From an uncultured Tenacibaculum sp. (GTDB lineage Bacteria > Bacteroidota > Bacteroidia > Flavobacteriales > Flavobacteriaceae), in assembly GCA_947498055.1 (NCBI GenBank), contig CANMJA010000003.1:124001-188000 (forward strand): a stretch of 64,000 nucleotides of DNA, in the 5' to 3' direction. This document shows, piece after piece, positions 8,969 to 18,860 of the stretch. Position 1 is the first letter of the stretch. Each line of letters opens with the position of its first letter. The translations under genes were made by a program, and so were the position numbers. The notes below the pieces were generated by a model. The model did no database searches, was not told the DNA's origin, and saw nothing but the letters and a program-made list of their open reading frames with translations.

Positions 8969-9000
8969 ATTGTGTTTTGGCTTGTATTTTGATACTTTTG
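8969..9000 (+). promoter_or_regulatory. Bacteroidota-type promoter before the T9SS plug gene
   Basis: The -7 element TACTTTTG (8993-9000) matches TAnnTTTG, and ATTG (8969-8972) lies 20 bases upstream as a partial -33 box (TTTG consensus). The ATG follows only four bases later, so the mRNA would be leaderless or nearly so. Confidence 0.4.
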
Positions 9001-9004
9001 TAGT

Positions 9005-10222
9005 ATGATCCGATTTTTCACTTTCCTTTTTTTATTTCTTTCTTACAGCATTACTGCTAATGCACAGAATATAAAAACAATACAACTAAAACCATTAAAT
9101 AGCGAATCTCTTTTAGCTGTTATTCCTTTGGGTAGTGTATTAGATATTTCTTTTGATGATTTAGATGCAGATAACAAAGAATATCAATATAAAATTCAAC
9201 ACATGACGTATGATTGGAAACCAAGTAATTTACAGGTAAATCAATATATAAATGGGTTTGAACAGAACTATATTATAAACGTAACTAATTCCTTTAATAC
9301 TTTACAAAATTATACGCATTACAATATAAAAATACCTAATCAGAATACTATCATTACTAAGAGTGGTAACTATTTAATTTCCATATTAGACGACGAAGAC
9401 GAAGTAGTGTTTAGTAGAAGATGTGTATTTTACGAAAACACAACTACAGTAGGTGTTCGTGTGTTAAGAAGCAGAGATACCAAAACTTCAAACCAACAAC
9501 AAACAGTACAACTAATTGTTAATCATCAGACGCTTCCTATTAATAATCCGACCCAAGAAATTAAAGTGCAATTATTTCAGAATAACAACTGGAATGCTAC
9601 CATTTCAGATCTCAAACCTCAGTTTATCAACAACAACCAGCTCTTGTATAATTACACAAAAAAATCTAATTTTTGGGGTGGTAATGAATATTTAAACTTT
9701 GATAATAAATATATTAGAAACACTAATATAAACATTGCAAAAACAGATCGAAAAGATATTTTTCATAATTATTTATACACAGATATAGAGAGAGTTTTTA
9801 AACCATATACTTATAACCCAGACATTAATGGTTTATTTAAAATACGCACATTAGATGCAAACGATGAAAATTCGGAAGCAGATTATGCTATGGTACATTT
9901 TTCTTTAGAAGTAGACAAACCATACCAAAATGACTTGTTTGTTTATGGAGGTTTTAATGATTTTAAACTTGAAAAAGAAAATAAAATGACCTATAATGAG
10001 GCAGATGGTATTTATGAAGCTTCTATTTTATTAAAACAAGGTTTTTATAATTACACATATGCCACCTTGAACAATAAAAAAGAAGTTGACTTACAATCTA
10101 TTAACGGATCTTTCTTTCAAACAGAAAATCAATATACTGCGATTATATACTACAAACCTTTTGGCGCTTTATTTCATAGAGTAATTGGAGTTGGCAATGG
10201 TTTTTTTGATCAAAATAGGTAG
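9005..10222 (+). CDS. T9SS plug protein (DUF5103 family)
   Basis: Probable type IX secretion system plug, the protein that closes the periplasmic side of the SprA/Sov outer-membrane channel. The 405 residues begin with a signal peptide cleaved after ITANA (about residue 20). The N-terminal domain includes the stretch DDLDADNKEYQYKIQHMTYDW and a later FYENTTTVGVRV segment, both typical of DUF5103. The C-terminal half (about 295-400) looks like an immunoglobulin-like fold with VYGGFNDF and YNEADGIYEA. It is the likely partner of the T9SS clients found further right. Assignment rests on family recognition from sequence, not on a search. Confidence 0.85.
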   Translation: MIRFFTFLFLFLSYSITANAQNIKTIQLKPLNSESLLAVIPLGSVLDISFDDLDADNKEYQYKIQHMTYDWKPSNLQVNQYINGFEQNYIINVTNSFNTLQNYTHYNIKIPNQNTIITKSGNYLISILDDEDEVVFSRRCVFYENTTTVGVRVLRSRDTKTSNQQQTVQLIVNHQTLPINNPTQEIKVQLFQNNNWNATISDLKPQFINNNQLLYNYTKKSNFWGGNEYLNFDNKYIRNTNINIAKTDRKDIFHNYLYTDIERVFKPYTYNPDINGLFKIRTLDANDENSEADYAMVHFSLEVDKPYQNDLFVYGGFNDFKLEKENKMTYNEADGIYEASILLKQGFYNYTYATLNNKKEVDLQSINGSFFQTENQYTAIIYYKPFGALFHRVIGVGNGFFDQNR

Positions 10223-10271
10223 TTTAGTTATTGACTATTTATTTTAATTAAATTTTTTTATTTTTATCGCA

Positions 10272-10658
10272 ATGTTTCAACAAGTAACAAAGGGTATTAA
10301 AATTTCTGTAAAAACTGCATATAATGGTACTTTATATCGCGGTTATACGCAATACTATGCTTTTAGTTATTTTATTACAATAAAAAACAATTCTAAAGAA
10401 ACAGTAAAGTTAACAGAACGTTTTTGGTTCATTCATGACTCCTTAAATCAAACCGAATTTATTGAAGGAGAAGGTGTTGTAGGGCAAACACCAACACTAA
10501 AACCTAAAGAAGAATACAACTACACATCTAACTGTTTTCTTTTATCTCCTATGGGGGCAATGACAGGGAAATACAAAATGATAAATACAGATACTTTAGA
10601 AGATTTCTTTGTAACAATTCCTACTTTTCAACTAAATACTAGTACATCTTTAAACTAA
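10272..10658 (+). CDS. apaG: ApaG domain protein
   Basis: A 128-residue single-domain ApaG (DUF525) protein, an all-beta fold. Bacterial ApaG was first linked to Co2+/Mg2+ resistance, but its biochemical role is unclear. Visible family motifs are RFWFIHDSLNQ, GEGVVGQTPTLKPKEEYNYTS and a C-terminal PMGAMTGKYKM. Length is normal. It lies 50 bases after the plug gene and three bases before the DUF3667 gene, so the three may be cotranscribed. Confidence 0.92.
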   Translation: MFQQVTKGIKISVKTAYNGTLYRGYTQYYAFSYFITIKNNSKETVKLTERFWFIHDSLNQTEFIEGEGVVGQTPTLKPKEEYNYTSNCFLLSPMGAMTGKYKMINTDTLEDFFVTIPTFQLNTSTSLN

Positions 10659-10661
10659 TTA

Positions 10662-11747
10662 ATGGTAAAGAAAAAACACCTTTCTAAAAATAAAGAAATA
10701 TCTTGTTTAAACTGTGGATTTCCATTTACTGGTCAGGAGGTTTTTTGTCCTGAATGCGGTCAAAAAAACAAAAACAATAAGATTTCTTTTGGTAATTTTA
10801 TTCGAGAAATATTTGCAGGTTTTTTCTCTTGGGATGCAAAGTTTTGGAAAACTATTTTCCCTCTACTGTTTATACCTGGCAAAGTTTCTAAAGATTATAT
10901 TGAAGGAAAGAGGGCTAGATACACCAATCCTTTTCGTTTTTACATCACCATGTCTATACTCTTCTTTTTAACTTTAGGTTTTGTACAAACTTATAAGAAA
11001 TATAAAGATTTAAATAATCAAGAGATTTTAGGTAAAAATAATACTATTAAGGAACAAGTTTTTAAAGAGCTAGATAAAGCTGAAAAAAAAGCAGACTCTT
11101 TAAAACTAATTATTAAAAATGATTCTTTAAAAAAAGTAAAAGATTCTATTAACACAAAAAAACAACTGAATAGCTTTAAATTAAGGATTAATAATAATGA
11201 TAATATTAATTCTTTTTTAAAATTTCAAAAAAAGAACCCAGATTTAAGTGTTAACCAAGCTTTAGATAGTATGAATGTTGAAAAAACATTTTCTAACAGG
11301 TTTTGGTATTCTAGAAGTAAAATTATTAATGATTTTATCAGTAGTGACGAAGAACAAAAAAAATTTAACAGTCATCTTATTTCTTATTTCTCTATTGCAT
11401 TACTTATTTTACTTCCTCTTCTTGCTTTCTTTTTAAAACTACTATATTTTAGAAGAAACTTTACTTATGTAGAACATTTAATTTTTACATTTCATGTACA
11501 AACGGTATGTTTTATCATTTTAACCTTATTTGTAATTATACGGTTTTTAACAGTTATAAAAACCTCAAATATTCTTCTAACATTCTCTATATTACTCTTA
11601 TCGTACTTGTACATAGCAATGAAAAGGTTTTACAAGCAACGTTGGTTTAAAACATTATTAAAATTTTTACTCATAAATTTTATATTCTCAATTCTTTTAG
11701 CAATAATCGTTTCTCTTATTTCGTTTGTAGCGCTTGCTTTGTATTAA
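10662..11747 (+). CDS. DUF3667 zinc-ribbon membrane protein
   Basis: A 361-residue protein of the DUF3667 family. The N-terminus carries a zinc ribbon with paired cysteines, CLNCG (about residues 15-19) and CPECGQ (about 29-34). A region typical of the family follows (FFSWDAKFWKTI and PGKVSKDYIEGKRARYTNPFRFY), then a transmembrane helix, a lysine-rich middle (about 120-220) and several hydrophobic helices to the C-terminus. Function is unknown. It starts three bases after apaG. No catalytic signature is visible. Confidence 0.85.
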   Translation: MVKKKHLSKNKEISCLNCGFPFTGQEVFCPECGQKNKNNKISFGNFIREIFAGFFSWDAKFWKTIFPLLFIPGKVSKDYIEGKRARYTNPFRFYITMSILFFLTLGFVQTYKKYKDLNNQEILGKNNTIKEQVFKELDKAEKKADSLKLIIKNDSLKKVKDSINTKKQLNSFKLRINNNDNINSFLKFQKKNPDLSVNQALDSMNVEKTFSNRFWYSRSKIINDFISSDEEQKKFNSHLISYFSIALLILLPLLAFFLKLLYFRRNFTYVEHLIFTFHVQTVCFIILTLFVIIRFLTVIKTSNILLTFSILLLSYLYIAMKRFYKQRWFKTLLKFLLINFIFSILLAIIVSLISFVALALY

Positions 11748-11960
11748 GCTAAGTTTAAGAAACTGATTTCTATTATCATGAATAAAATCAACTCGTAAAT
11801 CATTAATCATCAAACAGTATAAACTATAAGAAAAAGAAATCAGAGAACATCTCAACACCCTTTTCTCCTTTTTCTTCTGAACAAACACTCGATGTTATAT
11901 TTTAGTTTTAAAACAATTCATTTTCAATCAAAAACGAATCGAAATCAAGTTAGAATAGCT

Positions 11961-13349
11961 TTATTCTCGAACAAGCTGTAAGATAAAATCTGGAATCGTT
12001 TTTTTAAAATTGATGGTTAATTGCAGATGATTCTCCGTACTTACTGCTGCTTTTACATCTTTAATAGTATTCAAATATTTATTCTTCTTTAAATAAAATT
12101 CATCTCCTTCTTTCATATAGCGTTCAACACAAAAAGAAAACAAGAATTTTTCTTCCTGTGTAACCATTTTTTCTTTTTGCTTTTCTGTATAAAAAAACAA
12201 ATTCTGATTTGTACTATGCAACAACACTTTAAAAAAAGGAATTATTGCCACTACTTCTTCTCCTTCTACCTTCTTAACAGCTTCTTTCTCTTTCAAATAA
12301 TTAACCAAAGAACTATTAGAGGTTTTTAAAATCAAACTTGGTATTTTCCTTTTTTTTATTGCTTTTTTTTCTACTTTATTAAAATCATCATCATATTCAT
12401 AAGTTACAATAGTATCTATTTTTGTACTGAAAGATGACACATTAAATTGAAAATCACCATTCCATTTTTTCATCACAGAGTCTACAGATAAAGTTGTTAG
12501 TTTCTTAAATTTATCTTTTTGCTTTTGTTGTATTTTTTCAGATAATAGTTTCGTATTTAGTTTTCCCGAAATGTTTATTATTCCTTTTTTTTGAGGTACT
12601 TCAGCTTTGTGAGGAAGAAACAAATCAAAATCATTTCTAAAAGAACCCGAAATACGCATGCTTTTATCAGAAATATCTAGTTCTAAAAAATCATTCCTTA
12701 AACTCGCTAATGTTAATTCGCTACTACTCTTTTCCATTTTTTTAAGCAAAACATTCTCCTTTTTTAAGAAATGTGTGTTGCTAAAAACATTTTCAGCTAA
12801 CTTGGTAATATTAACAAGTTTTTCTTTGTAAACAATAATTAAGTTGTTTTTATGAATAGCAAAAGCATAAGAACCTTTTTCATAGATAGTTATATCTTCT
12901 TTTTTTTTCTTAGTATATTTTTTATCCTTAAAAAAGGTTTCTAAACCCAATTTATTTTTAACCTTAAAAAAACTACTAATAAAAGCCCCTTTAAATTCCT
13001 TTGTATTTGTATAAAAAAAAGTGTTGGGTGGTAGCGATATTGTTTTATAAAAGGGTGTTTTTTCACCTTTCTTTGTTTCATTAGAAGGCGTTTTGCTCCC
13101 CTTCAAAGAGTCTTTTTTATTTTTACGCCCTTTTTTTGTTCCAAAAACATCTTTAAAAAAAAGAGTTGGGTGTTTTAGATAATTCTTTACAAAACCATAC
13201 TCTATTTTTCGTAAATTAACATGAAGAATAGTTTCTGCAGAAGCAGGTATTTTATCTTCATATTTTAATTGTGGGTTATACCGAATGTATCCCACAATTA
13301 AAATAATACTGAATAAAAGCAACAAAAAATAACTTATTTTTTTTAGCAT
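11961..13349 (-). CDS. Unrecognised secreted/anchored protein, cassette gene 3
   Basis: I do not recognise this 462-residue protein. It has an N-terminal hydrophobic anchor (about 5-22) and is then hydrophilic and lysine rich. A block near residues 325-370, containing TYEYDDDFNKVEKKA and KRKIPSLILKT, closely matches a block in the neighbour at 13355-15007 (TYKYDEDYKRKKI and PDFTLMV). The two are therefore distant paralogues. The layout recalls DUF4836- or DUF3352-like proteins of Bacteroidota, but I cannot confirm that. Its start is five bases from the stop of the upstream gene, so it is the third gene of a tight operon. Confidence 0.75.
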   Translation of the reverse strand: MLKKISYFLLLLFSIILIVGYIRYNPQLKYEDKIPASAETILHVNLRKIEYGFVKNYLKHPTLFFKDVFGTKKGRKNKKDSLKGSKTPSNETKKGEKTPFYKTISLPPNTFFYTNTKEFKGAFISSFFKVKNKLGLETFFKDKKYTKKKKEDITIYEKGSYAFAIHKNNLIIVYKEKLVNITKLAENVFSNTHFLKKENVLLKKMEKSSSELTLASLRNDFLELDISDKSMRISGSFRNDFDLFLPHKAEVPQKKGIINISGKLNTKLLSEKIQQKQKDKFKKLTTLSVDSVMKKWNGDFQFNVSSFSTKIDTIVTYEYDDDFNKVEKKAIKKRKIPSLILKTSNSSLVNYLKEKEAVKKVEGEEVVAIIPFFKVLLHSTNQNLFFYTEKQKEKMVTQEEKFLFSFCVERYMKEGDEFYLKKNKYLNTIKDVKAAVSTENHLQLTINFKKTIPDFILQLVRE

Positions 13350-13354
13350 ATAAT

Positions 13355-15007
13355 TTATTTAGCTGCCATTTCATCCATGAATTTAAAAAACAGTTTTAGT
13401 GAATTTTTTTCATTAACACCTGTACGCAACTTTAATTCAGTAGATATTTTACTTCCTTTCATTTTTGATGCTTTTATATATGCATCCTTTAAGTTATTAT
13501 GTCCAAAATCAAAAGCTCTCTTATCATTACCTCTAAACATATCTTCTGGTACATTATTCATTAACTTATGAATGTTTACATACATTAAAGCACTGCTATT
13601 TTTAATTAATTTAGAATAATTAGACGAACCATATTTTTTCTTTCCTAAAAGAATGCTAGTACTTCTTTTTTGAGAATTTGTTACATACAGTACTTCATCT
13701 TTTACTAAAAGATATAACTTAAATGGTAAATTTTCTTTTAACTCAAAAACATTTCCTTCTTTAGTTAAAATACCATGTTTTAATCCTAATTTTAAAATTT
13801 TTTGTACTAATTTTTCTTTTTTAGAACCTACCATAAGAGTAAAGTCAGGCACCATTTCTTCTTTCTTCTTTATTATTTTTTTACGTTTGTAATCTTCGTC
13901 ATACTTATAAGTAACATACTCTACTTCTTGTTTCGAGAAATCATTTAAAACAAAAAGTGCATTACCTGTTATTAAATCCCCTATAGCTTCTTCATCTACC
14001 ACTAATGAAAACAAATCCGTTACTACACTTATTTCTTCTTTCATTCTAGGCAAAACATTTCCGTACAATTTATTTACTAAAGAAGGATACTCTAGCAAAA
14101 TCTCTTCTGTATTCATCGACAAACTGGCAAAAGCCAATATGTTGTTATGATCAAAACTATTTAAAATACTTTTGTCCATTTTTCTATTGTACATTTTCTT
14201 AAATGATTTTCTCACTCCAGAACTCACTTCCATATCTACAACCATATTTACATTATCCTTTTCAAAAAACAAATTAGCTGTTACTTCTTCAATACCATAT
14301 ATATTTTTGCTTTCGGTTGTTCTAAAAATCGAAGACATAATGCCTCCATTAGAAAAATATTCAAAATGTCTCATAGCTCCTGACATTATTCTTCCATAAT
14401 TAGAAATCCATACAGTTGCGAACGAGTTCTTCTTTTTTGCTTTCTGGAAAGCTCTATTTTTAACTAATGCTTCTTTGTTTTTACTTTTAAAAACATGAAA
14501 AGCATATTCTTTTACTCGTTTTTTCAGTATTTCTCTTTTAAGATTTCCCTCTACTTTAAATCCGAATAAAACTAAAATAGATTTATCATTCCAAATTCTA
14601 ATTGACTTACTATCTTCTATGTAACTCAATCCATTTTCTACTTTTATCTTTTTTAAATCTCTCTTACTTATAAGTGTTTTAAATTTTTCAACATCATTCA
14701 ATTCAAAAAAGAAATTATGAAATCCAACTTCTTTCGAATCTTTAAAAAAATAGTATGCATTTGATGCTACATTAAAACCGACTTTATCTATAGAGGTAAT
14801 TTTATCTTCTCTCCTTCTATTTATCCCTTTCAACATCTCCTTTCCAATAGAGCTTTTATCAAACTCTGCTACAGATATTAATTCTAATAAATTTTCTCCG
14901 CTCATTGAAACAACCATATCTACATCTTTAGGTATTCTTGTTTCTAATTTCTGAGCTTTTAAAATACTTACTGCGCTTAAAAGTACTATTATTATGATTC
15001 TTCTCAT
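13355..15007 (-). CDS. Unrecognised secreted protein, DUF4836-like, cassette gene 2
   Basis: A 550-residue protein with a cleavable signal peptide (MRRIIIIVLLSAVSILKA then Q). Near the N-terminus it has IPKDVDMVVSMSGENLLELI, a beginning similar to DUF4836-type periplasmic proteins of Bacteroidota. That link is from memory and tentative. The central region shares the block described for the gene at 11961 (here GNALFVLNDF followed by TYKYDEDYKR, residues about 345-395). The C-terminus ends in a stretch about helical residues LKLFFKFMDEMAAK. It sits three bases from the lipoprotein gene upstream. Function unknown. Confidence 0.75.
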   Translation of the reverse strand: MRRIIIIVLLSAVSILKAQKLETRIPKDVDMVVSMSGENLLELISVAEFDKSSIGKEMLKGINRRREDKITSIDKVGFNVASNAYYFFKDSKEVGFHNFFFELNDVEKFKTLISKRDLKKIKVENGLSYIEDSKSIRIWNDKSILVLFGFKVEGNLKREILKKRVKEYAFHVFKSKNKEALVKNRAFQKAKKKNSFATVWISNYGRIMSGAMRHFEYFSNGGIMSSIFRTTESKNIYGIEEVTANLFFEKDNVNMVVDMEVSSGVRKSFKKMYNRKMDKSILNSFDHNNILAFASLSMNTEEILLEYPSLVNKLYGNVLPRMKEEISVVTDLFSLVVDEEAIGDLITGNALFVLNDFSKQEVEYVTYKYDEDYKRKKIIKKKEEMVPDFTLMVGSKKEKLVQKILKLGLKHGILTKEGNVFELKENLPFKLYLLVKDEVLYVTNSQKRSTSILLGKKKYGSSNYSKLIKNSSALMYVNIHKLMNNVPEDMFRGNDKRAFDFGHNNLKDAYIKASKMKGSKISTELKLRTGVNEKNSLKLFFKFMDEMAAK

Positions 15008-15010
15008 TTT

Positions 15011-15682
15011 TTATTTATCTAGTTCTATATAGTTTTTAATTGATTTTTTGTTTGCTATTACCTCTTCTATTGGTAACCTTAACATAATTGCTTTGTTCGT
15101 TTTTGATACTTTAGCTTCTTTATTTTGAAATGTTTTAATAGGAGATTTAAATCGATAAATACTTGTAAAACTAGCTGTTTTTAAAATTCCTCTATCCTTC
15201 ATCTTTACTTTCCTAATTTTTTTTGAAAAGTCGAAATGATGACTTCTAGTAAATGTTTTCTTATTTTTATTGTAAGTAAAGTGTTTGTGTTTTTTTATAG
15301 CAATCGCATCTTTTTTTGAACTAAAACTAGCGATTACCGAATTTAAAACTTCCACATTATCAAAATCACAGGAAATAGTTACTATAAAATCATCTAGATG
15401 CAACGAATTTTTTACATTATGTACTCCTTTCAATTTTTTAATTTTAGTAACAACTTCTTGTATTTTTTTAGTAATAGATGCCTTAGACGGAACTTTATAG
15501 CCATTCACACTATCTAAAAGCATGATAGATGCTAATTTGGTTTTACTCTTACTTAAGTTCATTGTTAACACAGCACTACCAGAACCATCTTTATTAAAAG
15601 TTATTTCTTCTATAAATTCAAAACAACTTGTTAACAGTAAAGACAACAGTAAAAACACCAGCATCTTGGTTTTTCTAATCAT
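15011..15682 (-). CDS. Small lipoprotein, cassette gene 1
   Basis: A 223-residue lipoprotein: a lipobox LLTSC places the modified cysteine at about residue 20. The mature N-terminus FEFIEEITFNKDGSGSAVLTMNLS is like the beta-strand opening of lipoproteins that carry a similar short domain, but I do not recognise a named family. It is first in the minus-strand cassette 15682-11961, whose members are separated by only three to five bases, so they likely act together at the envelope. Confidence 0.75.
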   Translation of the reverse strand: MIRKTKMLVFLLLSLLLTSCFEFIEEITFNKDGSGSAVLTMNLSKSKTKLASIMLLDSVNGYKVPSKASITKKIQEVVTKIKKLKGVHNVKNSLHLDDFIVTISCDFDNVEVLNSVIASFSSKKDAIAIKKHKHFTYNKNKKTFTRSHHFDFSKKIRKVKMKDRGILKTASFTSIYRFKSPIKTFQNKEAKVSKTNKAIMLRLPIEEVIANKKSIKNYIELDK

Positions 15683-15898
15683 ACCTCTTTTTATTTAATT
15701 CTTATAAACTATAGGCAAAGTTAATTCTATTCTCAAAGAAATCACTCCCTTTTTTAAGGGAAAAACAAACCCCTATGATCAGTGAACCTTGTTTTTTACA
15801 AATAGTTTGTCACACCCCTTCTTTTATCTCTAAAAAGTACTTCCTCTCAACAGTCCTTTCTAAATAGCAAACACCTTAAAAAGTCACCTTAAAAATTG

Positions 15899-15906
15899 TA
15901 CATTTG
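15899..15906 (+). promoter_or_regulatory. Putative -7 box of pruA
   Basis: TACATTTG matches the Bacteroidota -7 consensus TAnnTTTG and sits 42 bases before the pruA ATG. The matching -33 position (15876-15879, TTAA) fits only half of TTTG. Confidence 0.35.
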
Positions 15907-15948
15907 TAATTCAAAATTATCATATCTAAAATCAATAAATAAACAACC

Positions 15949-17574
15949 ATGGGAAAAGGATTTTTCAACGTACCTGTAGCAGTTAACGAACCTGTAAAAG
16001 GGTATGCTCCAGGTTCTCCAGAAAGAGAAAGTGTTTCTAAACAATATAAAGCTTATTTTAATGGAACTGTAGATGTACCAATGTACATAGGTAGTAAAGA
16101 AGTAAGAACTAACAATACAAAAAACATGACTCCTCCTCATGATCATAAACACGTTGTAGGAACGTATCATGTTGGTACAAAAGCACATGCCGAAGATGCT
16201 ATTGCTGCCGCATTAGAAGCTCGTAAAGACTGGTCACAAATGCCATGGGAACAAAGAGCTGCTATCTTTTTAAAAGCAGCTGAACTAATTGCTGGACCTT
16301 ATAGAGCTAAAATTAATGCTGCTACCATGATTGCACAGTCTAAAACTGTACATCAAGCAGAAATTGATGCAGCTTGTGAATTGATTGATTTTTTACGTTT
16401 TAACGTAGAATATATGAGTCAAATTTATGCAGAACAACCAGATTCTGCTGAAGGAATATGGAACCGCGTAGAATATCGTCCATTAGAAGGATTTGTATAC
16501 GCTATTACACCATTTAATTTTACTGCTATTGCTGCAAATTTACCAGCTTCTGCTGCCATGATGGGAAATACAGTTGTTTGGAAACCTTCAGATAGCCAAG
16601 TATTTTCTGCAAAAGTAATTATAGATGTTTTTCAAGAAGCAGGTGTGCCAGATGGTGTTATAAATGTAGTATTTGGGGATCCTGTTGAAATTACAGATGC
16701 AGTTTTAGCAAGCCCAGATTTTGCTGGATTACATTTTACAGGTTCTACCTTTGTTTTTAAAGAATTATGGAAACAAATAGGAAACAACATTCACAACTAT
16801 AAAACATACCCTAAAATTGTAGGAGAAACTGGCGGTAAAGATTTTATCGTTGCGCACCCTTCTGCAAATCCGAAACAAGTAGCTACCGGAATTTCTCGTG
16901 GTGCTTTTGAATTTCAAGGACAAAAATGTTCTGCTGCTTCTAGAGTTTATTTACCAAAATCGATAGCAGAAGAAACCTTAAACTATGTAAAAGAAGATAT
17001 TGCTTCTTTTAAAATGGGATCTCCAGAAGACATGGGGAATTATATTACCGCAGTTATTCATGAGGGTTCTTTTGATAAATTAGCGAAATATATAGATCAA
17101 GCAAAAACAGATGCGGATGCAGAAATTATTGCAGGTGGTAATTACGATAAATCGAAAGGATATTTTATAGAACCTACAGTTATCTTAACTACCAACCCTA
17201 AATACACTACTATGGAAACAGAATTATTTGGTCCTGTAGTAACTATTTATGTATATGAAGACAAAGATTGGGCTGAAACATTACAGTTAGTAGACCAAAC
17301 ATCTGAGTATGCTTTAACAGGCGCTGTTTTCTCTAAAGATAGATATGCAATTACCGAAGCTACGAAAGCATTAGAAAATTGTGCTGGTAATTTTTATGTA
17401 AATGATAAACCTACTGGTGCTGTTGTAGGGCAACAACCTTTTGGTGGAGCAAGGGCTTCTGGTACTAATGACAAGGCAGGTTCTGCTCAAAACTTATTAC
17501 GTTGGGTGTCTCCAAGATTAATTAAAGAAACTTTTGTTACTCCTGTAGATTATCGTTATCCTTTTTTAGGGTAA
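15949..17574 (+). CDS. pruA: L-glutamate gamma-semialdehyde dehydrogenase
   Basis: Second enzyme of proline catabolism: oxidises glutamate semialdehyde (from 1-pyrroline-5-carboxylate) to glutamate with NAD+. The 541-residue protein is the stand-alone long form of P5C dehydrogenase. It shows the aldehyde dehydrogenase catalytic pair E293 (VGETGGKDF) and C327 (QGQKCSAA), a cofactor-site glycine motif FTGST and the C-terminal GQQPFGGARASGTNDKAG. No proline dehydrogenase gene is adjacent. The start at 15949 gives the usual MGKGFFNVPVAVNEPV N-terminus. A terminator follows at 17605. Confidence 0.97.
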   Translation: MGKGFFNVPVAVNEPVKGYAPGSPERESVSKQYKAYFNGTVDVPMYIGSKEVRTNNTKNMTPPHDHKHVVGTYHVGTKAHAEDAIAAALEARKDWSQMPWEQRAAIFLKAAELIAGPYRAKINAATMIAQSKTVHQAEIDAACELIDFLRFNVEYMSQIYAEQPDSAEGIWNRVEYRPLEGFVYAITPFNFTAIAANLPASAAMMGNTVVWKPSDSQVFSAKVIIDVFQEAGVPDGVINVVFGDPVEITDAVLASPDFAGLHFTGSTFVFKELWKQIGNNIHNYKTYPKIVGETGGKDFIVAHPSANPKQVATGISRGAFEFQGQKCSAASRVYLPKSIAEETLNYVKEDIASFKMGSPEDMGNYITAVIHEGSFDKLAKYIDQAKTDADAEIIAGGNYDKSKGYFIEPTVILTTNPKYTTMETELFGPVVTIYVYEDKDWAETLQLVDQTSEYALTGAVFSKDRYAITEATKALENCAGNFYVNDKPTGAVVGQQPFGGARASGTNDKAGSAQNLLRWVSPRLIKETFVTPVDYRYPFLG

Positions 17575-17604
17575 AAAAAGTAATATAAATACTGAACTTA
17601 TATT

Positions 17605-17637
17605 AAAAAAGCAATCTCTAAAAGAGATTGCTTTTTT
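17605..17637. terminator. Bidirectional terminator after pruA
   Basis: GCAATCTCT (17611-17619) pairs with AGAGATTGC (17623-17631) over a three-base loop, with A's before and T's after, so it works on both strands. It separates pruA from the convergent gene at 17729. Confidence 0.9.
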
Positions 17638-17728
17638 TAAACCAAACAACTACATATAGTATTACCTACTTTTACCTTAAATAGCATACCTAATTTAACT
17701 TCTTATTAAATTTAAGAAGCAAATTGTA

Positions 17729-18712
17729 TTATATACTAATTTCTATTTTTTTCGAATTTAATATTACTGGATTAGACTTTTTGTAGATATACAAGTTCTC
17801 TATAGTCCCATTTGTCTCATGAATTAAAATTTGAGGCTTATCAATAAGATCTTCTTCTTTTATATTTTCTATTAATAATTCGGTAGATTTCTTTTTTACT
17901 TTTCCTCCCATAGCATAATCAACTATTATTTTTGAACATATAAATTCTTGTTGTACTGCAAACATTTTTTCTTTTTTATTTGTAGAAACAATTTCTATAT
18001 CATCTATATACTTAGGTAAATAAAAATATGCTTTATTCTTTTCTATTTTAATCAATTGTAAACCTTCTATATCCCCTAAATTAAAAGCAACCTCTTTATC
18101 CTCTTTATTAAAGGATTTATGATCTATTTTTTTAAATGTTTTTAATGACAAATCTATACTTCCATGTATTTTTTCGCTTTTATCAGTAATTGGTATATAT
18201 CCATCAAATCGAACTACATTATTAAACATAGCGTCTTTTACAACATCTGTTCTCGTTTCTTTTTTCATCGCTATCGAAACGTTATTACTATCAACTAACT
18301 TAATATTTGAAATAGTAATAAAAAGATTAGGGTATGGATCGTATCTAAAAAAGAAATTTCTTATTTTCTCTCCAGCAGCTCTTGCAGAAAAACAAGAAAA
18401 AATAAAATTCCACTTTGTAGGATCGTAATAACTTCTTTTTACATGATAACTTTTATTTTTTTCTAAAACATCTAATATATCTTTGGCTAGTTCTTTATTT
18501 AACAAATTCATTTCCCATGGTTTTTGAAAAGAATCTATTACTTTTTCATTTTCTTGATGCGCAAAAAAACTTCCTTTATCTACCTGAAGTTGTTCTATGT
18601 AATCTATTACCTTAGGAAGTTCTTTTTTATATCGTAATAATTGTTCATTTTGACTATGTAGTATCGTTGTGAAAACAAATAATATGTACAAAAGTGTTTT
18701 TTCTCTATTCAT
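17729..18712 (-). CDS. Unrecognised secreted protein
   Basis: A 327-residue protein that I do not recognise. An N-terminal signal peptide (about 1-20, ending ILHSQ) indicates export. The rest is soluble, with a cysteine at about 107 (SCFSARAAGEKIRNFFF) and a Lys-rich C-terminal half. No repeats, membrane helices or sorting domain are visible. It is a single gene between the pruA terminator and the divergent rhomboid gene. Homologues would be expected mainly in Flavobacteriaceae. Confidence 0.7.
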   Translation of the reverse strand: MNREKTLLYILFVFTTILHSQNEQLLRYKKELPKVIDYIEQLQVDKGSFFAHQENEKVIDSFQKPWEMNLLNKELAKDILDVLEKNKSYHVKRSYYDPTKWNFIFSCFSARAAGEKIRNFFFRYDPYPNLFITISNIKLVDSNNVSIAMKKETRTDVVKDAMFNNVVRFDGYIPITDKSEKIHGSIDLSLKTFKKIDHKSFNKEDKEVAFNLGDIEGLQLIKIEKNKAYFYLPKYIDDIEIVSTNKKEKMFAVQQEFICSKIIVDYAMGGKVKKKSTELLIENIKEEDLIDKPQILIHETNGTIENLYIYKKSNPVILNSKKIEISI

Positions 18713-18860
18713 TTTTATCTTAGTTAAAGGAATTACTTGTGCAAATCTAACCCCTCTTTAAAAGGCACACATCCCCACTTTATGGGAAAATATATTTATA
18801 TTAATTTTGTGAAAATTTTTAATGATTTAAAATTCATTAACTGCTATACCTAATTAAATT

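Noticed and set aside
11763..11843. Nine-base inverted repeat (CTGATTTCT with AGAAATCAG) between convergent genes
   Set aside because: Arms are 63 bases apart with no T-run; a chance match in AT-rich DNA is likely.
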